A stretch of 64,000 bases of DNA from Streptomyces sp. M92 (lineage in GTDB: Bacteria > Actinomycetota > Actinomycetes > Streptomycetales > Streptomycetaceae), in contig NZ_CP101137.1 of assembly GCF_028473745.1 (NCBI RefSeq), forward strand, positions 5,890,001-5,954,000, written 5' to 3'. Shown in pieces: positions 32,585 to 41,842 of this stretch. The notes beneath the pieces are model-generated. The model saw only the letters and a list, made by a program, of their open reading frames with translations, had not been told where the DNA came from and did no database searches. Numbering within the stretch: the stretch's first letter is position 1; every line of letters starts with the position of its first letter. A program made the translations under genes and the position numbers.

Positions 32585-34699
32585 GTGACACGCACCTCCG
32601 ACGTCCTCCTCCCGACCCGATCTCCGGCGCCGAAGCGGCCGGACCCGTCGCCTGTTCCCCACCGTCGCGACATCCAGGGACTGCGCGGGCTCGCCGTCAC
32701 CCTCGTGGTGCTCGCGCACGCCGGACTCCCCCGTCTCGCCGGCGGCTACGTCGGTGTCGACGTCTTCTTCGTCGTCTCCGGCTTCCTCATCACCTCCGGC
32801 CTGCTGAGGGAGGCCGAGCGCAGCGGGTCGCTGTCCCTGCGGCGGTTCTACGGCAGACGCGCGCTGCGCATCCTGCCGCTGGCGACCCTGGTCTGCCTCT
32901 GCACCCTCGTCGGCTGCCGGTTCCTCGCCTCGAAGGTCCGTTACGAGGAGTTCCTGCACGACGCGCTGACCAGCGGCTTGTACGTCATGAACGTGAACCT
33001 GGCGGTCTCGGGGACCGACTACCTCCAGGAGGGCGGCGCGCCGTCGCCGTTCCAGCACTTCTGGTCGCTGTCCGTGGAGGAGCAGTTCTACCTGCTGTGG
33101 CCCGCGCTCCTCCTGGTGACCTGGAAAGTGCTGCGCCGTCCGTGGCTGAGGGTCCTGCCGCTGGGCGTGCTCTGCCTCGTCTCGTACGTCCTGAGCGTGT
33201 GGACGACCGCCGGCTCGCCGTCCTGGGCGTACTTCGGCGCCCACACCCGGCTGTGGGAACTGGGCGCCGGTGGCCTGCTGGCCTTCTGCGCGGGGGCGTT
33301 GGCCCGTGTTCCGCGGTCCGTGGCCGCCGCGGGATCGTGGCTCGGGCTGTCCGCGATCGTCGCGTCGGCCGTGGTGTACGACGCCGGCACGCCCTTCCCC
33401 GGCCACCATGCCGGCCTGCCCGTGCTCGGCACCGCGCTGGTGATCGCCGGCGGGTGCCGGCCGTCCCCGTCCGGCGCCTCACGACTGCTCGCGCTGCCTC
33501 CCGCGACCTGGGTGGGGGACCTCTCGTACGGCTGGTACCTGTGGCACTGGCCGCTGCTGCTGCTCGGTCCCGCCGCTTTGAACCGTTCGGCCACCCTCCC
33601 GCTGTCCCTCCAATTGAGCGCGGCGGCGCTGCTGCTGGCCTGGGCGACCCTGCGTCTGGTGGAGAATCCGGTCCGGTTCCGCGCGTCGCTGAAGCGCAGG
33701 CCCACGGCAGCGGTGGGCCTCGGCCTCGGCCTGACCGCCGGCGTCGTGTGCGTCTGCCTGGTCGCGGCGTCCTTCCCGCCGACGATCAGCTCCGGTGTGC
33801 GCGCCCCGACGCTGAGCGAGACCCTTGCGACGGCACCGCATCCCGAGGACCGGCTCGCCGGTCTCCTCTCCACGTCCGGGACCCGGCTGCCCGCGAATCT
33901 CTCCCCGTGGCTGCCGGACATCAAGAAGCAGCGGTCGGCCGTCTACCGAGACGGCTGCCACGTCGGCTACGGCGCCACGGACTCGCCCGCGTGCGTCTAC
34001 GGGGACCCGTCCTCGCGCGACGTCGTGGTCCTCTTCGGCGACTCCCACGCGGCACAGTGGTTCCCGGCTCTCGACCGGGTGAGCCGGGAGAACGGGTGGA
34101 AGCTGGTGTCCCTGACGAAGGCGTCCTGCAAGACCGCCGACGTCACGATCCGGGCCCGCGGCCGGGCGTACGAGGCGTGCGACACCTGGCGGGAGAGGGC
34201 GCTGCGGCGCATCACGGAGCTGCGGCCGATGCTGGTCGTGGCCGCCTCGTCCGAGGCGGCGGATCCGGTGCGCCGGATGGAGGATCCGCTGCGGGAATGG
34301 ACGGCGGGATACGAGCATGTGTACCGGCGGCTGGCCCGTGACGCCGGCTCGGTCGCCGTGCTGCTCGACAGTCCGTGGCCGAAGGGCGACCCCGTCGAGT
34401 GCGCGGCGCGGCATCCGCTGCGGCTGGGGAACTGCGAGGCGGACCGACGGGACGCGATCAGGTCCCCCACCCTGAGGGAGGCCGGCGAACGAGCGGCCCG
34501 CCGGGCCGGCGCCGCGGTCGTCGATCCTCGGCCGTGGCTGTGTTCACGGGCGGGCCGGTGTCCCGCGGTCGTCGCGGACACCTTCGTCTACCGCGACGAG
34601 AGCCACGTGGCGGAGTCGTACGCCCGGGCACTGGCCCCGGTGCTGCGGGAGGAGTTGCGCGAACTGGGATTCGGCGGCGGCACGCACCCCGCCGGCTGA
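32585..34699 (+). CDS. OafA-type acyltransferase with C-terminal SGNH domain
   Basis: 704 residues. An acyltransferase-3 membrane domain occupies about residues 20-400: it begins RDIQGLRGLAVTLVVLAHAGLP and contains VDVFFVVSGFLIT, a helix bearing SVEEQFYLLWP and a final loop with YGWYLWHWPLL. The extracytoplasmic SGNH domain follows, with GDSHAAQWFPAL (about 477-488) and the closing DESHVAESYARAL catalytic His. This combination O-acetylates surface polysaccharide, peptidoglycan or teichoic polymers. GTG 32585 is the first start after the divergent sigma promoter and its ribosome site is weak; the N-terminus is uncertain. Confidence 0.9.
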   Translation: MTRTSDVLLPTRSPAPKRPDPSPVPHRRDIQGLRGLAVTLVVLAHAGLPRLAGGYVGVDVFFVVSGFLITSGLLREAERSGSLSLRRFYGRRALRILPLATLVCLCTLVGCRFLASKVRYEEFLHDALTSGLYVMNVNLAVSGTDYLQEGGAPSPFQHFWSLSVEEQFYLLWPALLLVTWKVLRRPWLRVLPLGVLCLVSYVLSVWTTAGSPSWAYFGAHTRLWELGAGGLLAFCAGALARVPRSVAAAGSWLGLSAIVASAVVYDAGTPFPGHHAGLPVLGTALVIAGGCRPSPSGASRLLALPPATWVGDLSYGWYLWHWPLLLLGPAALNRSATLPLSLQLSAAALLLAWATLRLVENPVRFRASLKRRPTAAVGLGLGLTAGVVCVCLVAASFPPTISSGVRAPTLSETLATAPHPEDRLAGLLSTSGTRLPANLSPWLPDIKKQRSAVYRDGCHVGYGATDSPACVYGDPSSRDVVVLFGDSHAAQWFPALDRVSRENGWKLVSLTKASCKTADVTIRARGRAYEACDTWRERALRRITELRPMLVVAASSEAADPVRRMEDPLREWTAGYEHVYRRLARDAGSVAVLLDSPWPKGDPVECAARHPLRLGNCEADRRDAIRSPTLREAGERAARRAGAAVVDPRPWLCSRAGRCPAVVADTFVYRDESHVAESYARALAPVLREELRELGFGGGTHPAG

Positions 34700-34797
34700 C
34701 GACGCTCACGACGTCGGCCGGCGGTGCGGCGGGAGCGGTCGCCGTCCACCCGGAACTCCGTTGCCGCCCGGCCGGCCGGTGGGCTACGGTCGCGATC

Positions 34798-35721
34798 ATG
34801 CTGCCTGTGGTGGAGACGGACGAAGAGTGGGACGCGATCGTTCCCGACGAGTCGGTGATGCGTCCCGGTGCGTCGGACCTCTGTGCGCGGCTCGGTCTCG
34901 CCGACGCGCCGCTGACCCGCTTCCCGGACGGGTCGCAGCCGGTCTACGCGGTGGGTGACGAGCACGTCCTCAAGCTGTTCCCGAAGGCCGCCGCGCAGGA
35001 CGGCGTCGCGGAGGGCCGGGTCCTCGCCCACCTCCAGGGGCGGCTGCCGGTGCCGACGCCGCGGGTACACGACCGCGGCCCGTACGAGAACGGCTGGCAG
35101 TACGTGCTCATGTCCCGGCTCCGCGGCGAGAACTTGGCCCAGGCCTGGGACCGCGTGCCGCACGCCGACCGGGAACGGCTCGTCACCGAGGTGGGCGAAG
35201 CCCTGGCGATGCTCCACTCCCTCGACCCCGGCCCGCTCGGGGACGTGCTCGGCCCCGGGGACTGGGGCGCCTTCGTGGAGCGCCAGAGCGCCGGTGCCGT
35301 GGAACAGCAGCGCGCCCGCGGGCTGGCCGCCGGCTGGCTGGAGCAGATACCGGACTTCCTGGCCTCGGTGCCGCTGCCGCGCGACCCGGACCGTTGTCTG
35401 CTGCACACCGAGGTCATGCGGCAGCATTTCCTGGTCGACCCCGACGGATGGCGGCTGACCGGGCTCTTCGACTTCGAACCGGCCATGATCGGTGACCGCG
35501 CCTACGACTTCGTGGGCGTGGGCCTGTTCGTCACGCGGGGTGATCCGGACCTGCTGGCCCGGCTCGCCAAGGCCTACGGACGCACCTTCGAGCCGGTCGA
35601 ACTGCTCGCGTACACGCTGCTGCACGTATACAGCAACCTCCCTTGGTACATGCGGGAACTGGGTGCGCCCGCCGAAGGAACGCTGCACTCGCTCGCGGAA
35701 GCGTGGTTCGGCACGGTCTGA
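34798..35721 (+). CDS. aminoglycoside/hydroxyurea-type phosphotransferase-like kinase
   Basis: 307 residues with an APH/choline-kinase fold. PVYAVGDEHVLKLFPK supplies the nucleotide-binding lysine, LHTEVMRQHFLV is the catalytic loop and LFDFEPAMIGDRAYDF the metal loop. In both loops the usual residues differ: H-x-D reads H-T-E and the DFG/DxD equivalent reads DFE, a pattern found in hygromycin-B phosphotransferase-like proteins. It may phosphorylate a hydroxyl of an aminoglycoside, but many such orphan APHs are not resistance enzymes. ATG 34798; ribosome site weak. Confidence 0.85.
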   Translation: MLPVVETDEEWDAIVPDESVMRPGASDLCARLGLADAPLTRFPDGSQPVYAVGDEHVLKLFPKAAAQDGVAEGRVLAHLQGRLPVPTPRVHDRGPYENGWQYVLMSRLRGENLAQAWDRVPHADRERLVTEVGEALAMLHSLDPGPLGDVLGPGDWGAFVERQSAGAVEQQRARGLAAGWLEQIPDFLASVPLPRDPDRCLLHTEVMRQHFLVDPDGWRLTGLFDFEPAMIGDRAYDFVGVGLFVTRGDPDLLARLAKAYGRTFEPVELLAYTLLHVYSNLPWYMRELGAPAEGTLHSLAEAWFGTV

Positions 35722-35832
35722 CACATGCCCGTCATGGCGCCGGCGGCCAGGACCCCGGCGCCATTGACGCGCGTAGTCCGTTCCCGCACTCTGGGCTTCG
35801 GTTGTTGTCGGCTCAACGGTCGGGAGGCCGGG

Positions 35833-36567
35833 ATGTTCAGACGCGTGTCACGCCTGCTTCTTTCGTTTGTCATGCTCATGACTGGTGCCGCGGTCGGCGT
35901 GGGTGCCACCGCCGGCACGGCTCACGCCGACTCCTGCTACACCTGGAACCGCACCCTGTCCCAGGGATCCTCCGGCAGCGACGTGACCCAGCTGCAGATC
36001 CGGGTCGCCGGCTGGGTGACGTCCGGCGAACGACTCTCCTACGACGGCCAGTACGGCGCACGGACCGCCGCCGCCGTCAAGAAGTTCCAGGCCGCGTACG
36101 GACTGAGCGCGGACGGCGTCGCCGGACCCGCCACCTTCAGCAAGATCTACGCCCTCCAGGACGCCGACTGCACGCCCGTCCACTTCACCTACGCCGAACT
36201 CAACAAGTGCAACTCCGACTGGTCCGGCGGCGCCGTCTCCGCGGCCACCGCCAGGTCGAACGCGCTCAAGACCATGTGGAAGCTGGAGGCGATGCGGCAC
36301 GCCCTCGGCGACGTCCCCATCACCATCTCCAGCGGCTTCCGCTCCCGCGCGTGCAACAACGCGGTCGGCGGTTCCGCCACCAGCCGCCACCTGTACGGCG
36401 ACGCGGCCGACCTCGTCGGCTCGCCGTCCCTGTGCCGGCTCGCCCAGCAGTCCAGGACGCACGGCTTCTCGGAGATCCTCGGCCCCGGCTACCCCGGCCA
36501 CAACGACCACACCCACGTGGCCTTCGACCCGTCGCCCTACTGGTCGGCTCCCACCTGCGGCATCTGA
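35833..36567 (+). CDS. zinc D-Ala-D-Ala carboxypeptidase (M15A) with peptidoglycan-binding domain
   Basis: 244 residues. Signal peptide (FRRVSRLLLSFVMLMTGAAVG to about 31), then a peptidoglycan-binding domain 1 (DVTQLQIRVAGWV, DGQYGARTAAAVKKFQAAYGL), then an M15A catalytic domain with SGFRS, SRHLYGDAADL (first His/Asp zinc ligands) and HTHVAF at the end. Strong GGGAGG precedes the ATG. The exported enzyme trims the terminal D-alanine of stem peptides or binds cross-links in the wall, a housekeeping or germination role. Four cysteines suggest disulfides outside the cell. Confidence 0.93.
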   Translation: MFRRVSRLLLSFVMLMTGAAVGVGATAGTAHADSCYTWNRTLSQGSSGSDVTQLQIRVAGWVTSGERLSYDGQYGARTAAAVKKFQAAYGLSADGVAGPATFSKIYALQDADCTPVHFTYAELNKCNSDWSGGAVSAATARSNALKTMWKLEAMRHALGDVPITISSGFRSRACNNAVGGSATSRHLYGDAADLVGSPSLCRLAQQSRTHGFSEILGPGYPGHNDHTHVAFDPSPYWSAPTCGI

Positions 36568-36664
36568 TCCGGCGGTGACCGGGGCGGCCCCGTCCCGTGT
36601 TCCGGAGCCCACGGCGGCGGTGGCACAGTGGAGGGAGTCTTCCGTCCTGTGGAGGTAGCCCCGC

Positions 36665-37327
36665 ATGCGTCTGCTGCTCGTACGCCATGGTCAGACCCCG
36701 TCCAACCTCAAGCACCTGCTGGACACCGACGCGCCGGGGCCGGGGCTGACACCTCTGGGGCAGGAGCAGGCCGCCGCGCTGCCGCAGGCCCTGGCGGCGG
36801 AGCGGATCGGTGCGCTGTACGCCTCCACGCTGGTGCGTACCCAGCTGACCGCCGCGCCGCTGGCGGCCGCGACAGGGCTGGACGTCCGCGTCCGGGACGG
36901 GCTGCGGGAGCTGGCCGCGGGAGAGCTGGAGATGCGCGGGGACGAGGACGCCGCCGCCGTGTATCTCTCCACTGCCTTCGCCTGGTCCGCCGGCGACACC
37001 GGCCGCCGGATGCCCGGCGGTGAGAACGGCGTGGAGGCCCTGGGCCGCTTCGACGCCGTCGTCGCCGAGGCGGCGGAGGCGGGCGCGGAGACGGTGGCCA
37101 TGGTCAGCCACGGCGCGATGATCCGTGCGTGGGTGGCCGCCCGGGCGGACAACGTCGACGTCTCGTACGCCGCCGGCCACCCGCTGGGCAACACCGGCGT
37201 GGTCGTGCTCACCGGCTCGCCCGACCGGGGCTGGCGGGCGCTTCTGTGGGAGGGCAGTCCGCTCGGCCCGGAAGGGGACTTCCCCGAGGACAGCGGGCCG
37301 GCCGGCGAGGCGGCCCCCCGTCCCTGA
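36665..37327 (+). CDS. histidine phosphatase family protein
   Basis: 220 residues. Catalytic motif LLLVRHGQTPSN at the N-terminus contains the phosphorylated histidine; RELAAGELEMRGDED is the central region; VSHGAMIRAWVA carries the second catalytic histidine. This is a phosphoglycerate-mutase/SixA-like phosphatase of the common Streptomyces type. Substrate unknown. It converges on the GH5 gene, leaving about 53 bp. Confidence 0.92.
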   Translation: MRLLLVRHGQTPSNLKHLLDTDAPGPGLTPLGQEQAAALPQALAAERIGALYASTLVRTQLTAAPLAAATGLDVRVRDGLRELAAGELEMRGDEDAAAVYLSTAFAWSAGDTGRRMPGGENGVEALGRFDAVVAEAAEAGAETVAMVSHGAMIRAWVAARADNVDVSYAAGHPLGNTGVVVLTGSPDRGWRALLWEGSPLGPEGDFPEDSGPAGEAAPRP

Positions 37328-37380
37328 GGGGACCACAGACCTCCGCTTGCGCCTTCCGCCGTCGTGGACTCCCCGGCGGG

Positions 37381-38787
37381 TCACCGCGGCGGGCGAGGAG
37401 TGACGACGACGGTGACGTACGCGCCCGGTCGCGCGACGACGCGCACGGTCCGCGCGCGGTCACCGGGCGGGGCCGGCGTGGCGGTGCGGGCGGCGCCGGT
37501 CAGTTCGATGCGCCAGCCGTCCGCCCGGGGCGGCAGGGAGACCTCGGTTGCGCCGTGCCCGGCGCGGTACGACAGCCGGAAGACGCCGCCGTCCGGCTCG
37601 TACGTCTGAGCGGTGACCCGTCCGGCGACGGCCGGGGCGTACGGCGCCGAGGTCTGCTCCTTGTTGGTCCGGAAGCGTCCCTCGGCGTCCACAGCGCAGT
37701 ACCCGCCGCCGTAGCACCAGACGTACCCGGCCCAGCCCGAGGTGTAGCGGTTCAGGGACGACAGGGCGTCGCGGTAGAAACGCCCCATGTTCGGCAGCGA
37801 GTTGTTGAGCGGGCCCCACTCCCCCACCACGACGGGGACGCGGTACCGGCCTGGATAGACGGTCACCGCGGACTCGTACGCCTCGATCCAGCCGGCCGAC
37901 GGGTCGTAGTCGGCGCCCGCCTCCATGGCCGTGTTGTAGAAGTGGGGCGCGTAGACGGCCTTCGGGTCGTCGATCCGGCCCAGACCGGTGGGGACGCCCT
38001 CGCCCACGATGGGAGTCGGTTCGAAGAAGATCCAGGAGTCGTCGTCGACGTCGCGGACGGCGTCGGCGAGCCGGTTGTACAGCGGGGTGAGCTGCTCGCG
38101 CTCGATGCGCCGGGCGGCCGTCGGCAGGTCCTCGCCCCGCGCGATCTCGCCCATGGGCTCGTTGATCAGGTCGTAGCCGAGGACGGCCGGGTGGTCCCCG
38201 AGGCGACGGGCCAGCACCCGCCACATGTCGGCCTGGGCACGGCGCAGGTCGGGGTCCTCGTAGAGGTGGGTGAACGCCCGTTGCACGGCCGGTTCGAAGT
38301 ACTCGGCGAACCAGTCGTCGGGGTGCGGGGTGAACGGCAGACCGTCGGTCCTCGTCGCCCACTCGGGGATGCCGCGGTGCCCGAACGCGGGCCCGAAGAC
38401 GTCCTGGTGCGCGTCGATCAGGACGTGCACGCGGTGCTTGTGCGCCCAGTCGAGGATGCGTTCGATACGGCGCAGATACCGCTCGCTGTAGTGGCCCCGG
38501 CGGGGCTCGAGGTCGTCCCAGAAGACGAGGAGCCGGGCGAAGTTGAAGCCCCGGGCCCGCAGGTCCCGGAAGTGCCGCTCACTGATCGCGGACAGGGCGT
38601 CCTCGCCCCGGTGCGTCTTGTCCTCGACGTTCCAGCCGCGCAGGGTCAGCACGCGGCCCCGGTCGTCCGTGAGCCGGGGTATGCCGGAGGGCGGGACCCG
38701 GTGGTCCTCGACGGCCGGCCGCGCGTAGGCCGTCCCGGTGGCCAGCAGCGCGACGCAGACGAGCGCGGTGAGCAGACGGCGGTGCAT
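37381..38787 (-). CDS. glycoside hydrolase family 5, endoglycoceramidase-like
   Basis: 468 residues with signal peptide (HRRLLTALVCVALLATGTAYA). The GH5 catalytic barrel has DLINEPMGE-like GYDLINEP (acid/base Glu, near residue 210) and VVGEWGPLNN (nucleophile Glu, near residue 339); the C-terminal 90 residues form a beta-sandwich. The order matches secreted endoglycoceramidases and related beta-glycosidases of actinobacteria, which cleave glycan-ceramide or other beta-glycosides. Convergent with the phosphatase; upstream 165 bp hold its promoter. Confidence 0.9.
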   Translation of the reverse strand: MHRRLLTALVCVALLATGTAYARPAVEDHRVPPSGIPRLTDDRGRVLTLRGWNVEDKTHRGEDALSAISERHFRDLRARGFNFARLLVFWDDLEPRRGHYSERYLRRIERILDWAHKHRVHVLIDAHQDVFGPAFGHRGIPEWATRTDGLPFTPHPDDWFAEYFEPAVQRAFTHLYEDPDLRRAQADMWRVLARRLGDHPAVLGYDLINEPMGEIARGEDLPTAARRIEREQLTPLYNRLADAVRDVDDDSWIFFEPTPIVGEGVPTGLGRIDDPKAVYAPHFYNTAMEAGADYDPSAGWIEAYESAVTVYPGRYRVPVVVGEWGPLNNSLPNMGRFYRDALSSLNRYTSGWAGYVWCYGGGYCAVDAEGRFRTNKEQTSAPYAPAVAGRVTAQTYEPDGGVFRLSYRAGHGATEVSLPPRADGWRIELTGAARTATPAPPGDRARTVRVVARPGAYVTVVVTPRPPR

Positions 38788-38952
38788 GGGACCTCCGGCA
38801 CGGTCGGTCGGCTGTGCCGCAGATCACATCAGAGAAGATGAGAATTGTTCAAGACCGCCGACGGCGTGCGGGCGCTGCCGCGAGGCTTCCCGTGGCGGGC
38901 ACCCGGCCGGGCCGTGACACTGGGGGTACCAGTGATCGCAGACAGGCGGACC

Positions 38953-39465
38953 ATGACCACGATCAAGGAGACGGTCCAGGTCACGGTGCCGGTGTGCACC
39001 GTGTACGACCAGTGGACCCAGTTCAAGACGTTCCCCCGGTTCATGACCACGGTGAAGAGGGTCGAGCAGGTCAGACCGTCCATCACCCATTGGGTGGTCG
39101 GTCTGGGGCCGGTGCGGCGCGAGTTCGCGACGGAGATCGTCGACCAGCGGCCGGACACCTGTATCACCTGGCGGAGCCTGGACTCACACCACCGGGGCAG
39201 GGTGACGTTCCACGCGGCGGGCCCCGGCCGGACCGCGGTCACCGTACGCATCGATGTCGGGCGACGAGGTGCCGCGGCCGTGCTGTCCGGCCTCTCCGGT
39301 GTCGCGCGACGCGTGCTCCGCTCCGAGCTGGCGCACTTCAAGGAGTTCATCGAGGGGCTGGGCCAGGAGACGGGTGGCTGGCGGGGGACCATCCGCAACG
39401 GACACGTCCTGCCGGCGGAGCCCGAGCCCGCGCGCTGCCGCGTTCCCCGTTGGCCCGTGGGCTGA
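38953..39465 (+). CDS. SRPBCC/coenzyme Q-binding-like protein
   Basis: 170 residues, helix-grip fold. Start TTIKETVQVTVPVCTVYDQWTQFKTFPRFM, then VTHWVVGLGPVRREFATEIVDQRPDTCITWRSL and the C-terminal helix FKEFIEGLGQETGGWRG. Such proteins bind hydrophobic ligands, acting as cyclases or stress proteins. The molybdoenzyme gene begins 29 bp later on the same strand, so the two are likely one operon, and it may help that enzyme or its membrane cofactor; that link is inference. Confidence 0.85.
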   Translation: MTTIKETVQVTVPVCTVYDQWTQFKTFPRFMTTVKRVEQVRPSITHWVVGLGPVRREFATEIVDQRPDTCITWRSLDSHHRGRVTFHAAGPGRTAVTVRIDVGRRGAAAVLSGLSGVARRVLRSELAHFKEFIEGLGQETGGWRGTIRNGHVLPAEPEPARCRVPRWPVG

Positions 39466-39494
39466 TCCGACCGGCGAGAAAGCGAGCGACCTCT

Positions 39495-41822
39495 GTGACG
39501 CACAGGCCACCGGGCGAAGAGCCCGCGCAGGAACTCACCGTCACTCCGCCCGAGAAGTGGGCGGCGGGCGTGCCCGCGGTGCGGCACGCCCTGCGGTACT
39601 CCCTCGACGAGACGTCCGTGAGGCGGACCGGGGTGACCCTGCTGACCATGAACCAGGTCGGCGGCATCGACTGCCCCGGCTGCGCGTGGGCGGACCCCTC
39701 CCCCGGCCACCGGCACCGCAACGAGTACTGCGAGAACGGCGCCAAGCACATCAACGACGAGGCGACGTCCCGGCGCGTCACCGCCGACTTCTTCCGCGAG
39801 CACTCGGTGTCCGCCCTGCGCCGGCACTCCGACCTCTGGCTCAACCAGCAGGGGCGGCTCACCGAACCGGTGGTCAAGCGCCCGGGTTCGGACCACTACG
39901 AGCCCATCAGCTGGCACGACGCGCTGGGGCTGATCGCCGACGAGCTGAAGTCGCTGCGCTCCCCCGACGAGGCGGTCTTCTACACCTCCGGCCGGGTCAG
40001 CAACGAGGCCGCCTTCGCACTGCAGCTGTTCGCCAGGGCCTTCGGCACCAACAACCTGCCCGACTGCAGCAACATGTGCCACGAGTCCAGCGGCTTCGCC
40101 CTGCACGAGACGCTGGGCACCGGCAAGGGCACGGTGAGTCTCCAGGACCTTCACCACGCCGACCTGATCTTCCTGGTGGGACAGAACCCGGGGACCAACC
40201 ATCCGCGGCAGCTGTCCGCGCTGGAGGAGGCCAAGCGCAACGGGGCCCGGATCGTCGCGGTGAACACCCTGCCGGAGGCCGGACTGCTGCGGTTCAAGAA
40301 CCCGCAGAAGGCCCGCGGGGTGATCGGACGCGGCGTCCAGATCGCCGACCGGTTCCTGCACATCCGCGGCGGCGGGGACCTCGCCCTCTTCCAGGGACTG
40401 AACCGGCTGCTGCTGGAGGCGGAGGACGACCGGCCCGGCACCGTACTCGACCACGCGTTCATCCGCACGAGCACCAGCGGCTTCGAGGAGTTCGCGCGGC
40501 ATGCCCGGAGCATCGCCTGGGACGACGTCCTGCGGGCCACCGGACTGACGCGTGCGGAGATCGAGGAGGTGCACGGCGACGTCCTGCGCAGCAAGCGGGT
40601 GATCGTCTGCTGGGCCATGGGCGTGACGCAGCACAGGCACGGCGTCCCCACCATCAGGGAGATCGTGAACTTCCTGCTGCTGCGCGGCAATCTCGGCAGG
40701 GCCGGAGCCGGTGCGTGCCCGGTGCGCGGGCACAGCAACGTACAGGGCGACCGCACGATGGGCATCTGGGAGCAGATGCCCGACGACTTCCTGGACGCGC
40801 TGCGGGAGGAGTTCGGCTTCGACCCGCCCCGCGCCCACGGGCTCGACTCGGTGAACTCGATCAGGGCCATGGGCGAGGGCCGGATCAAGGTCTTCCTCGG
40901 CGTGGCCGGCAACTTCGTCCTGGCCGCCCCGGACACCGCGGTCACCGAGGACGCCATGGAGCGCTGCCGGCTCACCGCCCACATCTCCACCAAGCTCAAC
41001 AGATCGCACACGGTCTGCGGTGACACCGCACTGATCCTGCCCACCCTGGGCCGTACCGAGCTCGACATCCAGGCGGGCGGCGAGCAGTTCGTCACCGTCG
41101 AGAACTCGATGAGCGAGGTGCACGTCTCCCGGGGCCGTCTCACCCCGGCCTCCAGGGTCCTGCTCAGCGAGGTCGCCATCCTGTGCCGGCTGGCCCGCCG
41201 CACCCTCGACGGCGGGACCGGCATCCCCTGGGAGCGGTTCGAGGCCGACTACGGCTCTCTGCGTGACCGGATCGCCCGCGTGGTGCCGGGGCTGCACGAC
41301 TTCAACCGGCGGGTGACCCGGCCGGGTGGCATCAGGCTGCCCAACCCGGTCAACGAGGGCGTCTTCGCCACGTCCACGGGAAAGGCCCGGTTCACCCGCA
41401 ACGACTGGGAGATGCCTACGGCTCCCGAGGGACACCTGCTGTTGCAGACGCTGCGGTCGCACGATCAGTGGAACACGGTCCCCTATACGAACAACGACCG
41501 CTACCGGGGCATCCACGGCAGCCGCCGGGTCGTCCTGGTCAACCCCGAGGACATGGCGGACCTGGGACTCTCCGAGAGGCAGTACGTCGACCTGGTGAGC
41601 GTGTGGACCGACGGCACGGAACGCCGTGCCGAGGGCTACCGGGTGGTGCCGTATCCGACCAGCCGTGGCTGCGCGGCGGCGTACTACCCGGAGACGCAGG
41701 TCCTCGTTCCGCTGGACAGCGTGGCCGAGATCAGCAATCAGCCGACGTCGAAGGGGCTCGTGGTGAGGCTGGAGTCCGCGGGCCCGAAGCCCGGCGAGCA
41801 CGCGGATCCGCCCCTCGGGTGA
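39495..41822 (+). CDS. YdeP/FdhF-like molybdopterin oxidoreductase
   Basis: 775 residues. N-terminal cysteines 60 and 63 (CPGCAW) and 79 are a reduced iron-sulfur/zinc-like site; the molybdopterin domain begins with ISWHDALGLIADELKSL and contains SNMCHESSG with the molybdenum-ligand Cys195. GQNPGTNHPRQLSALEEAKR, RGNLGRAGAGACPVRGHSNVQG and the late VPYTNNDRYRGIHG segment fit the YdeP branch (acid-resistance-linked, formate-dehydrogenase-like). The substrate is not known. No partner electron-transfer subunit is next to it. GTG 39495 was chosen since the upstream frame is low-complexity. Confidence 0.9.
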   Translation: MTHRPPGEEPAQELTVTPPEKWAAGVPAVRHALRYSLDETSVRRTGVTLLTMNQVGGIDCPGCAWADPSPGHRHRNEYCENGAKHINDEATSRRVTADFFREHSVSALRRHSDLWLNQQGRLTEPVVKRPGSDHYEPISWHDALGLIADELKSLRSPDEAVFYTSGRVSNEAAFALQLFARAFGTNNLPDCSNMCHESSGFALHETLGTGKGTVSLQDLHHADLIFLVGQNPGTNHPRQLSALEEAKRNGARIVAVNTLPEAGLLRFKNPQKARGVIGRGVQIADRFLHIRGGGDLALFQGLNRLLLEAEDDRPGTVLDHAFIRTSTSGFEEFARHARSIAWDDVLRATGLTRAEIEEVHGDVLRSKRVIVCWAMGVTQHRHGVPTIREIVNFLLLRGNLGRAGAGACPVRGHSNVQGDRTMGIWEQMPDDFLDALREEFGFDPPRAHGLDSVNSIRAMGEGRIKVFLGVAGNFVLAAPDTAVTEDAMERCRLTAHISTKLNRSHTVCGDTALILPTLGRTELDIQAGGEQFVTVENSMSEVHVSRGRLTPASRVLLSEVAILCRLARRTLDGGTGIPWERFEADYGSLRDRIARVVPGLHDFNRRVTRPGGIRLPNPVNEGVFATSTGKARFTRNDWEMPTAPEGHLLLQTLRSHDQWNTVPYTNNDRYRGIHGSRRVVLVNPEDMADLGLSERQYVDLVSVWTDGTERRAEGYRVVPYPTSRGCAAAYYPETQVLVPLDSVAEISNQPTSKGLVVRLESAGPKPGEHADPPLG

Positions 41823-41842
41823 GGCCGCCGCCCACCGACGCG

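Noticed and set aside
32446..34341. 631-codon open frame within the acyltransferase gene
   Set aside because: Arginine/glycine/proline-rich shadow in another frame; the acyltransferase frame carries all domain motifs.
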